Source: an uncultured Crocinitomix sp.
GTDB lineage: Bacteria > Bacteroidota > Bacteroidia > Flavobacteriales_D > Crocinitomicaceae
Assembly (NCBI GenBank): GCA_937136425.1
Contig: CAKZON010000055.1
Location: 1-64,000 of the forward strand
Direction of reading: 5' to 3'
Length of the DNA: 64,000 nt
The notes under the pieces are model-generated. The model did not search any database, was not told where the DNA came from, and saw nothing but the letters and a program-made list of their open reading frames with translations. Of the stretch, positions 28,710 through 38,209 are shown in pieces. A program made the translations under genes and the position numbers. Position 1 is the first letter of the stretch; the number at the start of each line of letters is the position of its first letter.

Positions 28710-29156
28710 TTATCGTTTCATTGCGCGATCCATTTCACGCTTAACATCTTTATCTTTTAAATCGCCACGCTTATCATGTAGCTTTTTACCTTTTGCCAAA
28801 TGAATTCGAATTTTTGCTAAGTTTTTTTCATTGATGTACAATAATGAAGGAATAATTGTCAAACCTTTATCCTTCAATTTTTTCTCCAATTTCTTCAGTT
28901 CTACTCTCTTTAACAAAAGTTTTCTATCTCTTCGTGGATTGTGATTATTGTAACTCCCATTCTCATATTCAGCTATATACATATTACGCACAAATAGCTC
29001 CCCATCAAAAATGGCACAAAATGATTCCATGATACTTGCTTTACCATTTCTAATCGATTTCATTTCAGTTCCCGTCAACACAATTCCTGCATTAAAATCT
29101 TCGAGCAATTCAAACTCAAATCGTGCTTTTTTATTTTTTACTTCTAACCTAGCCAT
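28710..29156 (-). CDS. smpB: SsrA-binding protein SmpB
   Basis: The 148 residues match SmpB, the partner of tmRNA in rescuing stalled ribosomes. Seen are the N-terminal NKKARFEFELLEDFNAGIVLTGTEMKSIRNGKASI segment, the central ENGSYNNHNPRRDRKLLL loop, and the basic C-terminal tail (GDLKDKDVKREMDRAMKR) that reaches into the mRNA channel. It is monocistronic and convergent with the Omp28-like gene across the shared terminator. Confidence 0.96.
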   Translation of the reverse strand: MARLEVKNKKARFEFELLEDFNAGIVLTGTEMKSIRNGKASIMESFCAIFDGELFVRNMYIAEYENGSYNNHNPRRDRKLLLKRVELKKLEKKLKDKGLTIIPSLLYINEKNLAKIRIHLAKGKKLHDKRGDLKDKDVKREMDRAMKR

Positions 29157-29332
29157 AAACTATAACAAATGTCATAAAAAAATCTCTACTTATTTCAAAA
29201 AACCATTTATTTTAAATAACATGCATTTTAAATCTGCTAAAAAAGGGAATAAATAACGTTAGCTCCAAAACCTTGCAATTATTTTTAACTTTTTTTGCCA
29301 TTTGTTATACTTTTTTAGTTTTGATTTCGTCT

Positions 29333-29340
29333 TATCTTTG
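29333..29340 (+). promoter_or_regulatory. -7 box before the YqgE gene
   Basis: TATCTTTG is a perfect TAnnTTTG box and ends 6 nt before the ATG at 29347, which supports this internal start and implies a leader of only a few nucleotides. Confidence 0.5.
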
Positions 29341-29346
29341 TACCGC

Positions 29347-29937
29347 ATGATTGATTTAAACGTATACAATAAACTAGATCCGCAAAAGGGACGTCTGCTA
29401 ATCACAGAACCTTTTGAAGAAAGCTCGTACTTTAATCGATCCGTTGTATTGCTTTGTGAGCACAATCAAGATGGCTCCTTTGGATTTGTTTTAAACAATT
29501 ATGTTGACGTTAGATTGTCGGATTTTCAAGGTTTGCCAACAGCGGATGATGTTGGCTTTGAAGCCCGAATAGGATTGGGCGGACCTGTAAGTTCGAAAAA
29601 CCTTTACTATATACACACTTTAGGCGATAAACTCCCCAATAGTGTTCAGGTTACCAAAGAAATATATGCTGGAGGAGACTTTGAACTTCTAAAAAACATG
29701 TTGATTTCTGGAGCCATACAGCAAAATGAAATTCGCTTTTTTCTCGGATATTCTGGTTGGGTTGAAAAACAATTAGATGGTGAATTAAAGCACAATGCTT
29801 GGCTTGTTGCAGACGTGCATAACACTGCCGAAATAATGAATACAAAGAATGAAACACTTTGGTCTGACTACATGTCTAGACAAGGAGGAAAATATAAGGC
29901 ATTTGCCCACTTCCCTAAAAACCCAACATTGAATTAA
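29347..29937 (+). CDS. YqgE/AlgH family protein
   Basis: The ATG at 29347 is chosen over an in-frame upstream one because the family starts at this point and the -7 box would otherwise be inside the gene. The 196 residues show the UPF0301 pattern: KGRLLITEPF near the N-terminus, SVVLLCEHNQDGSFGFVLNN, LGGPVSSKNLYYIHTL, and RFFLGYSGWVEKQLDGEL. The family is widely conserved, is sometimes called a transcription regulator of alginate in Pseudomonas, and has no settled molecular function. Confidence 0.92.
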   Translation: MIDLNVYNKLDPQKGRLLITEPFEESSYFNRSVVLLCEHNQDGSFGFVLNNYVDVRLSDFQGLPTADDVGFEARIGLGGPVSSKNLYYIHTLGDKLPNSVQVTKEIYAGGDFELLKNMLISGAIQQNEIRFFLGYSGWVEKQLDGELKHNAWLVADVHNTAEIMNTKNETLWSDYMSRQGGKYKAFAHFPKNPTLN

Positions 29938-29954
29938 ATTCCTTTTTCAAAGGG

Positions 29955-31160
29955 TTAAATCACTTCAATTAAATACTTCTCGACAAAATCTATTGTTTTT
30001 AACCGATTCGCTTCCTGAGACATATAGTCTTTAAACTGCGGATAGATATCAATGTGGAATAAAGAAACGAAAACATAAGGCTCTAAAAATCCTTCTCCTC
30101 GCATTTTATCTGCAAAATGAAGTGGTTCAGGCAAATCATCCATATGTTGTTCTAGCATTCGTCGAATGGAATAAACCTCTAAATATCGATCATCAGTTTC
30201 GCCATTTTCTTCAATTATACCATCTTCATTGCAATACTTGCTCACTTCTCCTTTTGCCTTTCTGTAATCTGCCCAAATTAAATTTGCTTCTAAAGCAGGT
30301 TGTTCATCATCATTAATATCATTCGGATAAAAACGTCTATTCAAACGGTGTTCATTCATGAACTTATGTTCAATATATAGTATACGTTGCAACTTGTACT
30401 TAACATTTTGACCTGGATATACAGTTAAAGCTTCAAAACACTCTTTTTTAGCACGATAAAAGAGCTCCTGCTCCACTAATGCATCAATAATATAAATGCG
30501 CGGCTCTAATAAATTAGGCTGCATCTCTTTTGCTATTTTATAATAAACTAAAGCACTGTCAAATTCATTACGAGCCCAAAAACTATCTCCCAAATATAAA
30601 TTGGCTTTATAATATGCTGAATCTTGTTTTAATGCTTTTCGATAATTTAACTCTGCCAATTCAAAATCTTGATTAATGAAAAACTCTTCAGCTTCAGAAT
30701 AATACTCGGCGCCCTTCTCTGAAACTGCCGTATCAGGATCTACATCTACAATCATTTGTCTCAAATAAATATCTGCACTTGGCGAAGTAGATTCCATAGT
30801 ACTCATCCTACACACGTTCAAAAATCGTGCACGATAAATTTCCTCCAACATATCTTGAAACGTTTGCGTCAATGAGTCATTACTCTCTCCTTCAACCTTA
30901 ATTTCAAACCCAAACATTTTAGCGTTGCGTTTAAAATTAACATACTCCATTTTCACTAATGATTCATATGCTAATAACGAAGGCCACTCTTGCTTGGACA
31001 TGTACTTTTCCAACTTAGCAATTCCTTTTGACTGACTCTTAGTTTTAAATACTTTCCAACATTTAGAAATTTGCTTTTCATCTTTTGTCATTTTTTGACC
31101 AAAAGCATTAATTCCTAATGTCATAATTGCCAAAACCGCAACCACTCTCCAAATTTTCAT
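29955..31160 (-). CDS. TPR-like secreted protein
   Basis: The ATG at 31158-31160 is chosen (401 residues), giving a signal peptide that ends in NAFGQ; the 12 residues of an upstream reading overlap the neighbouring aminotransferase gene. Residues about 165-265 contain at least two TPR units (QDFELAELNYRKALKQDSAYYKA, NEFDSALVYYKIAKEMQPN). The protein is probably periplasmic and scaffolding. It lies 10 bp downstream of the aminotransferase gene, in an operon with rhomboid. Function unknown. Confidence 0.75.
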   Translation of the reverse strand: MKIWRVVAVLAIMTLGINAFGQKMTKDEKQISKCWKVFKTKSQSKGIAKLEKYMSKQEWPSLLAYESLVKMEYVNFKRNAKMFGFEIKVEGESNDSLTQTFQDMLEEIYRARFLNVCRMSTMESTSPSADIYLRQMIVDVDPDTAVSEKGAEYYSEAEEFFINQDFELAELNYRKALKQDSAYYKANLYLGDSFWARNEFDSALVYYKIAKEMQPNLLEPRIYIIDALVEQELFYRAKKECFEALTVYPGQNVKYKLQRILYIEHKFMNEHRLNRRFYPNDINDDEQPALEANLIWADYRKAKGEVSKYCNEDGIIEENGETDDRYLEVYSIRRMLEQHMDDLPEPLHFADKMRGEGFLEPYVFVSLFHIDIYPQFKDYMSQEANRLKTIDFVEKYLIEVI

Positions 31161-31170
31161 ATGACTCGCT

Positions 31171-32022
31171 TCACTCACCTGCATTCCATTTTTCATTTAA
31201 ATAATTGACCAATTTCCCTGAAATTGTATTTCCATACTCTTTTGTGCGGAAGGATTTCACCCATACAACGCCTTTTATTGCATTGGTTAAAAATAGTTCA
31301 TCAGCAGCTAACAAATTTTGAGGCGAAATATTACATTCATACACTTTAATATTGTGTTGAATAGCCAAATTTATAATTTGCATCCGCATTGTACCTCCTA
31401 AACAGCCTAGATCTAATCCAGGAGTATAAAGCACTCCATTACTAACAATAAATAGGTTAGAACTTGTACTTTCGATAATTCCCATCTTATCATTCAATAT
31501 CAATAAATCATCTACTCCTTTTTCCTTCGCTTTGAGTTTCCCCATGATATAAATGAGGCAATTTTTAGTTTTATACGGAGATAAAAAATTAACTTGTTTA
31601 TTCATTTGATCATAAAGATCTAATGACAACCCTTCAGTGTTTAATTCGAAACGATTAGGAATCACCTGCTCTACTTCAATCAAATAATCTATGTGATTAG
31701 AAGTGGGTAAATAGTTGCCCCCAGCTTTTCGATCTACTGACAAGCGCACTCGCGCACTTCCAGTAATTTCATTTTTAGTCAGTAATGTTTGTATCTCTCG
31801 CTCAAAAAATGGCACATTAAATTCAACGGGATAATTTAAGCGCATAACCTTCATCCCTTCAATCAATCTGTTGAGATGATTTTCCAAATTTATAGGATGA
31901 CTATTTATTACACGAATAGTTTCAAAAAGACCATCTCCATATAAATGTCCTCTATTTCCTGCACGAATTGAATAACCTTCGGTTGAAACTAATACACCGT
32001 TATTGATAACATAATTACTCAT
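31171..32022 (-). CDS. Class IV aminotransferase (PabC/IlvE-like)
   Basis: The 283-residue PLP enzyme has the fold-type IV signature: GHLYGDGLFETIRV near residue 26, the PLP lysine in SPYKTKN (Lys151), and GIIESTSSNLF with its Glu. The GDGLFET form and the lack of a branched-chain signature fit aminodeoxychorismate lyase (PabC, making p-aminobenzoate for folate) or a D-amino-acid transaminase better than IlvE. It overlaps the rhomboid gene by 4 bp (ATGA). Confidence 0.83.
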   Translation of the reverse strand: MSNYVINNGVLVSTEGYSIRAGNRGHLYGDGLFETIRVINSHPINLENHLNRLIEGMKVMRLNYPVEFNVPFFEREIQTLLTKNEITGSARVRLSVDRKAGGNYLPTSNHIDYLIEVEQVIPNRFELNTEGLSLDLYDQMNKQVNFLSPYKTKNCLIYIMGKLKAKEKGVDDLLILNDKMGIIESTSSNLFIVSNGVLYTPGLDLGCLGGTMRMQIINLAIQHNIKVYECNISPQNLLAADELFLTNAIKGVVWVKSFRTKEYGNTISGKLVNYLNEKWNAGE

Positions 32023-32633
32023 GAAACAAAATGCTTAAAGAAGTTTAACAAATAATGATAATCCACTGCTGTAATGAATAAAACACCAAAAATTGCGCCA
32101 GCAAAATGAGCATCATGCGCTATCCCTGTTCCTCCTCTCTTTGCCATGGCATATTCAATAGCTAATATTATCGGTCCAAAAATAAAACCAGGTATTTTAA
32201 TATTTGGTAATAATAAAAGTTCTAGTTCTCTTTCAGGGTGCATTAAAATATATGCAAACAACACCGCCATAACAGCACCTGAAGCGCCCAACGAATTATA
32301 ACCCGGATTATCTTTGTGTTTTATTAATGATATAATAGTTGCAAATAAAATCCCCATTATATAGAGTACCGCAAACATCACATATCCTTGTGTACCATAG
32401 TTGAGAACTAAAGTATCTTCCAAATTAACACCAAAGTTGTACAAAACGAACATGTTAAACCCAAGGTGCATAAAATCCGCATGGATAAATGCATGCGTAA
32501 AACAACGATACCATTTTTTATAGTGAATCACATCATAAGGGTTCATCATTAACTTTCCTTTTAACGTTGCATCCTCCATTGCTTTAACGGAAATCAAGAT
32601 TGTTATAGCTAATAATAAATAAGTAACGTACAT
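32019..32633 (-). CDS. Rhomboid-family intramembrane serine protease
   Basis: The 204 residues form about six membrane helices. The catalytic Ser is in LGASGAV (Ser119) and the His in HDAHFAGA (His176). The oxyanion region HLGFNM carries His57 and Asn60, as in GlpG. All catalytic residues are present. It would cleave membrane proteins within the inner membrane; the target is unknown. It is the first gene of a minus-strand run with the aminotransferase and TPR genes. Confidence 0.92.
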   Translation of the reverse strand: MYVTYLLLAITILISVKAMEDATLKGKLMMNPYDVIHYKKWYRCFTHAFIHADFMHLGFNMFVLYNFGVNLEDTLVLNYGTQGYVMFAVLYIMGILFATIISLIKHKDNPGYNSLGASGAVMAVLFAYILMHPERELELLLLPNIKIPGFIFGPIILAIEYAMAKRGGTGIAHDAHFAGAIFGVLFITAVDYHYLLNFFKHFVS

Positions 32634-32684
32634 TTGCTTTATAATGACTTTTTTATACCCCCAGTTTATTATATTTAAACTGAA

Positions 32685-34286
32685 ATGATTTACAACTCTA
32701 TCAAGCGTATACTGATTCTCGCACTTTTCGTTACATTAATGAACTGTGGAGGTGCAGAGTCTGATGATGTTACTCAAGCTGAAATTGCTTTGAGTGAAAT
32801 GTTAATGGACAAATTTGATTCTACGCAATACCTCGTTTATAATGAAGATACGGTATTAGCAAATTCAGAAGTACTTGCTTATTATGATGCGAATGCCTTT
32901 CTCCCAATTTGGACGGACAAAACTGATTTAAATGCAACTGGCTCTGAATTCATGGGCATGATTGATGATGCATATGATTATGGTTTTGTTCCTGAAATGT
33001 TTCATGCTAACCTCATTCACAAAATGGTGGACTCATCACTATTGGATGCTGAAATGTTATTGACAAATGCCTTTTATTTATATACCACTCACATTAATTT
33101 AGGTTGCATAGATTCAAGTGACTATACGTACGTTTGGAAAAAAGATTCTCTCACTTTTTCTTTAGATGAAGAATTAGATCGAGTAAGAAATGGTGAAAAT
33201 GTTACGGAGGTAATTACAAGTCATCAACCACAATTTTGGGACTATTTACAATTGCAAAAAGGATTAACTACTTTTTTAGACAGTTTTGAACTGGATACTA
33301 ATCACTATGAAATTCCACCATTTAAAGAAGATTCGGTAGCTTGTTACAAAGTAGCAAGAGAGGCGTTAATAGGACATTTATATGTAGATTCTAGTTTGGC
33401 TACAGATGATTCTATTTTTATAGAACGACTCAAAGCCTTCCAACTGATTAACGGATTGAAGGATGATGCTATTGTTGGTAAATGGACAGGAAGAGCCTTA
33501 GCAAAAAGTAATCGCGACCGTTTTTACCAAGCCGCACTGAGTATGGAAAAATGGCGTTGGAAAAAAGAGGTTCCAAGTCGTTATATCCGCGTTAATATTC
33601 CCGAATTTTCTCTTTATTTAATTGACAGTGGAGATGTCAAAAGAAAACACCGAGTAGTTGTTGGAGCGTATGCCACTCAAACACCAGAATTTCAAGCGAC
33701 AATGCAGCGCATGGTTACCAATCCTTTTTGGCACGTTCCTTATTCTATTTCATCTACTGAAATATTGTACGGCGCTAGAAAAGACTCGGCCTATTTTTCT
33801 AAACGGGGTTATAAAATATTTAAAAGTGGTGAACAAGTTGATCCAACTTCTGTTGATTGGTCTACAGTTCGTCAAGGAAACTTTCCTTACCGTGTAAGAC
33901 AAAATGGCGGCGGTGGCAATAGCCTTGGAAGAATTAAATTCCTTTTTCCTAATCCACACTCTGTATTTGTGCATGACACTCCGTCTAAAAGACTTTTTGC
34001 AAATGATGTTCGAGCATACTCTCATGGTTGTGTTCGTTTACATCAACCGTTTGATCTAGCCAAATCCATATTAGAACTTGACCAACACAAAGTTGAAGCC
34101 GACACATTAGACAGCCTTGTTGTTAGAGGAATTCAAAGAGTTATTGAGTTAGAAAAACCCTTTGAGGTATTTATTGAATATTACACGGCAACAGGAGATA
34201 GTACGGGTAATATTATTTTCCATCCAGACATTTATGGCCGTGATGAAAAATTCTTGACGAATAGTTTTAAAAAGTTTAATTTTTAA
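32685..34286 (+). CDS. L,D-transpeptidase, YcbB type
   Basis: The 533 residues begin with a lipoprotein signal (TLMNCGG). An N-terminal scaffold region (to about 210) is followed by a PG-binding-like helical stretch (LKAFQLINGLKDDAIVGKWTG) and the YkuD catalytic domain from about 300. The catalytic motif is SHGCVRL with Cys449. The order scaffold, PG-binding domain, YkuD matches YcbB/LdtD, which makes 3-3 crosslinks in peptidoglycan or attaches proteins to it. The lipobox suggests anchoring in a membrane. Its gene diverges from rhomboid by 51 bp. Confidence 0.93.
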   Translation: MIYNSIKRILILALFVTLMNCGGAESDDVTQAEIALSEMLMDKFDSTQYLVYNEDTVLANSEVLAYYDANAFLPIWTDKTDLNATGSEFMGMIDDAYDYGFVPEMFHANLIHKMVDSSLLDAEMLLTNAFYLYTTHINLGCIDSSDYTYVWKKDSLTFSLDEELDRVRNGENVTEVITSHQPQFWDYLQLQKGLTTFLDSFELDTNHYEIPPFKEDSVACYKVAREALIGHLYVDSSLATDDSIFIERLKAFQLINGLKDDAIVGKWTGRALAKSNRDRFYQAALSMEKWRWKKEVPSRYIRVNIPEFSLYLIDSGDVKRKHRVVVGAYATQTPEFQATMQRMVTNPFWHVPYSISSTEILYGARKDSAYFSKRGYKIFKSGEQVDPTSVDWSTVRQGNFPYRVRQNGGGGNSLGRIKFLFPNPHSVFVHDTPSKRLFANDVRAYSHGCVRLHQPFDLAKSILELDQHKVEADTLDSLVVRGIQRVIELEKPFEVFIEYYTATGDSTGNIIFHPDIYGRDEKFLTNSFKKFNF

Positions 34287-34359
34287 AAAACCCATTCCCA
34301 ATTTCAAGTAAAGCGTAACATAGATTTTGTCTACCTTTACGTCTATTAAATAATGGTTC

Positions 34360-36393
34360 ATGAAATTTCCAATTCCTAAAAAAGCACCGCATACACTTAC
34401 ACTTCATAATCATAACCGAATTGACAATTATTTTTGGATGCGGGATAGAGATAATCCTGAAGTGATTGCTCATTTAGAAGCTGAAAATGCTTACACAGAT
34501 TCCATCATGGAACCTACCAAAGGATTACAAGAAGATCTTTTTCAGGAAATGAAAGGACGAATTAAAGAGGAAGATTCATCTGCTCCCTATTTCAAAAATG
34601 GGTACTGGTATTATACCCGATTTGAAGAAGACTTAGAACATGCTTTTTATTGTCGAAAAAAAGAAACGCTCGAAGCTCCTGAAGAAATTTTGATCAATGA
34701 AAATATAGAGGCAGAAAACCATCCTTACTATGAAGTAGTAGCTTTTGCCATTTCCAAAAACAATAAAATCTTAGCCTTTACGGAAGATATTTCTGGAAGA
34801 AGATTATATCAAATTCGGTTTAAAAATCTTGAAACGGGTGAATTATTGTCGCACTGTATTAATGATACAGGCAGTGATTTAGCCTGGTTAAACGACGACC
34901 ATACAATTTATTACTCTGTAAAAGACAGTGAAACTTTACGTCCGCATATTATAAGATCAATAAATATTAATACTGGAAACATTGTTGATGTTTATGAGGA
35001 AGTAGATGACACTTATATTGTTACTGTCAATCGCTCCGGAGATTTTCAATACATTTTTATAGGCTGTCACAGTACCCTAACTACTGAATTCAGATTCAAA
35101 TCTGCAAATGACTCAAGTCAATTTGATGTTTTTCTGCCGCGTAAAGAGGAACATGAGTACTATCCTGAATCAGCAGGAGATGATTTTTTTATTAAATCAA
35201 ACCTTGATGCAAAAAACTTTAAAATTGCACATTGTAAAAAGAACGAACGCCATTGGAGTAGCTGGAAAATTATTCAAGAGCATAACTCTGAAGTATTAAT
35301 AGAAGATTTTGAAGTTTTTAATACGCACCTAGTTGTGCAAGAAAAAGAAAATGGACTTTCTCAATTAAAAGTATACAATCGGCAAAATTATTCTTATAAA
35401 ATAATTCCACCTAATGAGGAAACATACACCCTCTACATTGGTAACAACCCCGAGCCTAACAATGATTCTGTTAGGATAGGTTATAGTTCAATGACTACGC
35501 CTAACTCAGTTATCACTATTAATTTAGAGAGCTTTGAACAAACAATAATTAAGCAGCAAGAAGTAATCGGAGATTTTGATCCTGAGCATTATCAATCTGA
35601 ACGAATTTGGGCAACCGCAAGTGATGGTGTAAAAGTTCCAGCTTCTATTGTTTATAAAAAAGAGCTTTTCAAAAAAGATGGAACCAACCCTATTTTGGTT
35701 TACGCCTACGGCTCTTATGGATCAACTGTTGACCCATATTTCAGTTCGGTACGTCTGAGTCTTTTAGACAGAGGTTTTGTATTTGCAATTGCGCATATCA
35801 GAGGTGGAGAATATCTAGGTGCGCAATGGTATGATGAAGGAAAACTATTAAAAAAGAAGAATACATTTACCGATTTTATTGCCGTAACAGAGCATTTAGT
35901 TGCACAAAAATATTGCGCCATCAACAACATATTTGCAATGGGAGGAAGCGCAGGAGGACTGCTTATGGGAGCAATTGCTAATCTACGTCCAAAACTATGG
36001 AAAGCAATCGTTTCTCAAGTACCTTTTGTTGATGTGGTCTCTACTATGATAGATGAAACCATTCCATTGACAACCGGAGAATATGATGAATGGGGCAATC
36101 CAAATAACAAGGATTATTACGATTATATATTATCCTATTCTCCCTACGATCAATTGGAAGGTAAAGCATATCCAACAATGCTCGTAACAAGCGGACTACA
36201 TGATTCTCAAGTGCAATATTGGGAGCCAACAAAATATGTTGCAAAGCTGCGAGAATTGAAAACAGATCAAAATCCAATTCTACTCAGAACTAACATGGAT
36301 GCTGGGCATGGAGGATCATCTGGAAGGTTTGAGCAACTAAGAGAGGTTGCTGAAGAATACGCCTTTATTTTGTGGATGAATCAAACTAAATAG
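34360..36393 (+). CDS. Prolyl oligopeptidase / oligopeptidase B (S9A)
   Basis: The 677-residue protein has an N-terminal seven-bladed beta-propeller (about 70-400) and a C-terminal alpha/beta hydrolase. The nucleophile is Ser530 in MGGSAGGLLMG, the base His650 in DAGHGGSSGR, and the acid Asp is probably in SGLHDSQV. The start, RIDNYFWMRDRDNPEV, and the SYGSTVDPYFS strand are typical of oligopeptidase B, which cuts small peptides after basic residues in the cytosol. No signal peptide is present. Confidence 0.93.
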   Translation: MKFPIPKKAPHTLTLHNHNRIDNYFWMRDRDNPEVIAHLEAENAYTDSIMEPTKGLQEDLFQEMKGRIKEEDSSAPYFKNGYWYYTRFEEDLEHAFYCRKKETLEAPEEILINENIEAENHPYYEVVAFAISKNNKILAFTEDISGRRLYQIRFKNLETGELLSHCINDTGSDLAWLNDDHTIYYSVKDSETLRPHIIRSININTGNIVDVYEEVDDTYIVTVNRSGDFQYIFIGCHSTLTTEFRFKSANDSSQFDVFLPRKEEHEYYPESAGDDFFIKSNLDAKNFKIAHCKKNERHWSSWKIIQEHNSEVLIEDFEVFNTHLVVQEKENGLSQLKVYNRQNYSYKIIPPNEETYTLYIGNNPEPNNDSVRIGYSSMTTPNSVITINLESFEQTIIKQQEVIGDFDPEHYQSERIWATASDGVKVPASIVYKKELFKKDGTNPILVYAYGSYGSTVDPYFSSVRLSLLDRGFVFAIAHIRGGEYLGAQWYDEGKLLKKKNTFTDFIAVTEHLVAQKYCAINNIFAMGGSAGGLLMGAIANLRPKLWKAIVSQVPFVDVVSTMIDETIPLTTGEYDEWGNPNNKDYYDYILSYSPYDQLEGKAYPTMLVTSGLHDSQVQYWEPTKYVAKLRELKTDQNPILLRTNMDAGHGGSSGRFEQLREVAEEYAFILWMNQTK

Positions 36394-36483
36394 TATTAAA
36401 TAATTAATCAAAAAAACACTTTTGTTAAGATTTCCCTGCCACTAACGACTAACCTCATTTAAGGTCCCACATTAAATTATTAA

Positions 36484-38115
36484 ATGACAGAATCCGCGAT
36501 TGAAAAAAACAGGCCTGCTGAACTATTAAAATCAAGTTTGACATGGGGTACAGCCATATTTATTATTAATGCGTTTCTTCAATCTATATATGCAATTCAA
36601 GTTTGCCCCTATGTTGAGAAATTATCAAATATAGAAGTGGTTACGGCCAATTTAATCATCACTTTTCTTACAATTACGTTAAGATATTTCATTCTTAATA
36701 ACTACTTTAAATCGCACTTGTTTAAACCCACCTCAAGAAAACTCATTTTATTGGATACAGCTTTTGTTTTAACAGGAGGTATTTTATGGGCTATTTACAA
36801 TGGCTTAATTCATGAATTCCCTATTGAAAGTGGTCTCAAAATACTTACAGGGTTCGCATCAACAGGAATGCTTACCGGAATTTTATTATACACCATACGT
36901 AAAGTACGTTTATTCAAACGCACAGCTGAAAGCTCTAACTTACCAACTGAGCAATATACTTCTATATCTAAAGACTTATTGACTTTTGCTGTTGTCATTA
37001 TAGTACTCGTTTTAGTTAACGGAATTTTCTTGGTAGTTAAAGATCTTAGATGGATGATAACCCTAGAGGAAAGTCAGTTAGTTTGGGCTACTAAAAGTGT
37101 TATAATAGAGGTTGTATTTGTGGCCATTGCTTACAGTTTTTATATCATTCTTATTGCATCATTTTATTCTAAATATTTAAAATTGCAACTGCATAACCAA
37201 ACCAATGTGCTTGATGCTGTTTCGAAAGGAATATTGACCAATTCTGCAAAAATTTTGGGTAATGACGAGTTTACTATTGTTGCTCAACACACCAATAAAA
37301 TGATTCAGCAATTACAGGTACATTCTGAAATATCACAAAGTATAGCTTACACAAAAAACCTCCAAAACGCTTTATTACCGTCCCAATTGCTTTTGAAAAA
37401 AAGCTTTGCGGATCTCTTTGTATTATACAAACCAAGGGATGTTGTTTCTGGTGATTTTTATTGGACTGAAAAAGTAGGAGACACCATTTTACTTGCAGTT
37501 GCAGACAGCACTGGACATGGTATCCCCGGAGCAATGGTTAGTATTGTTTGTATTAATGCCTTAAATCGATCAGTTAGAGAACATCATCTTACAAGTCCAG
37601 AAAAGATATTGGATAAAGCACAAGAATTAATTGTAGAATCATTTAAATGTGATCACAGTATAGTTAGAGATGGAATGGATGTTTCACTTGTAGCTCTTAA
37701 CCTTAAAACATTGAGCATTGAATGGTCTGGTGCTTATAATCCACTGTGGGTAATTACAGACACACCTAATCCGCATGCTCATACAAACATTGAGTTTTCA
37801 AAATCAAACACATTAAGTATTCTTAATGCAGACCGCCACTCTGTTGGATACTGTGAAAAAAATCTCTCCTTTACAAAATACCACATGCAGTTGAAAAAAG
37901 GAGATCAAATTTATCTTTTTACAGATGGGTATGCCGATCAATTTGGAGGAAAAAAAGGTAAAAAACTCAAGGTTAAAAAATTTAAAGAAATCATAGCCTC
38001 AATTCATAACCTTAGCAAAAAAGAACAGCATGAATATCTTGAAACGACCTATAACAGTTGGAAAGGTAATTTAGATCAGGTAGACGACATATGCATTATT
38101 GGTGTTACCTTATAA
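36484..38115 (+). CDS. SpoIIE-type protein phosphatase with membrane domain
   Basis: The 543 residues start with about six transmembrane helices (residues about 18-240) with no recognised ligand domain, then a short linker, and a PPM/SpoIIE phosphatase domain (about 290-543). The metal-binding motifs are DVVSGDFYW and VADSTGHGIPGAMVS, and the end carries DGYADQFGG and DDICIIGV. Such enzymes remove phosphate from Ser in STAS anti-anti-sigma factors or similar. In this phylum many act in partner-switching or stress sensing; the target is not in view. Confidence 0.9.
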   Translation: MTESAIEKNRPAELLKSSLTWGTAIFIINAFLQSIYAIQVCPYVEKLSNIEVVTANLIITFLTITLRYFILNNYFKSHLFKPTSRKLILLDTAFVLTGGILWAIYNGLIHEFPIESGLKILTGFASTGMLTGILLYTIRKVRLFKRTAESSNLPTEQYTSISKDLLTFAVVIIVLVLVNGIFLVVKDLRWMITLEESQLVWATKSVIIEVVFVAIAYSFYIILIASFYSKYLKLQLHNQTNVLDAVSKGILTNSAKILGNDEFTIVAQHTNKMIQQLQVHSEISQSIAYTKNLQNALLPSQLLLKKSFADLFVLYKPRDVVSGDFYWTEKVGDTILLAVADSTGHGIPGAMVSIVCINALNRSVREHHLTSPEKILDKAQELIVESFKCDHSIVRDGMDVSLVALNLKTLSIEWSGAYNPLWVITDTPNPHAHTNIEFSKSNTLSILNADRHSVGYCEKNLSFTKYHMQLKKGDQIYLFTDGYADQFGGKKGKKLKVKKFKEIIASIHNLSKKEQHEYLETTYNSWKGNLDQVDDICIIGVTL

Positions 38116-38182
38116 TTTTCATAAATACACTACACATCAGTAATAACATTAGGTTTGGCATCTTTCCAACGAGAAAATTGTG

Positions 38183-38190
38183 TAGTTTTG
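38183..38190 (+). promoter_or_regulatory. -7 box before mutS2
   Basis: TAGTTTTG matches TAnnTTTG and ends 19 nt before the ATG. TTTG occurs at 38154-38157 but with 25 bp spacing, which is too long for a standard promoter. Confidence 0.4.
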
Positions 38191-38209
38191 CAGCACTTTT
38201 TTTAAGTCA

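Noticed and set aside
31161..31196. Longer N-terminus of the TPR protein
   Set aside because: It would overlap the aminotransferase gene and bury the signal peptide; the ATG at 31158-31160 fits better.
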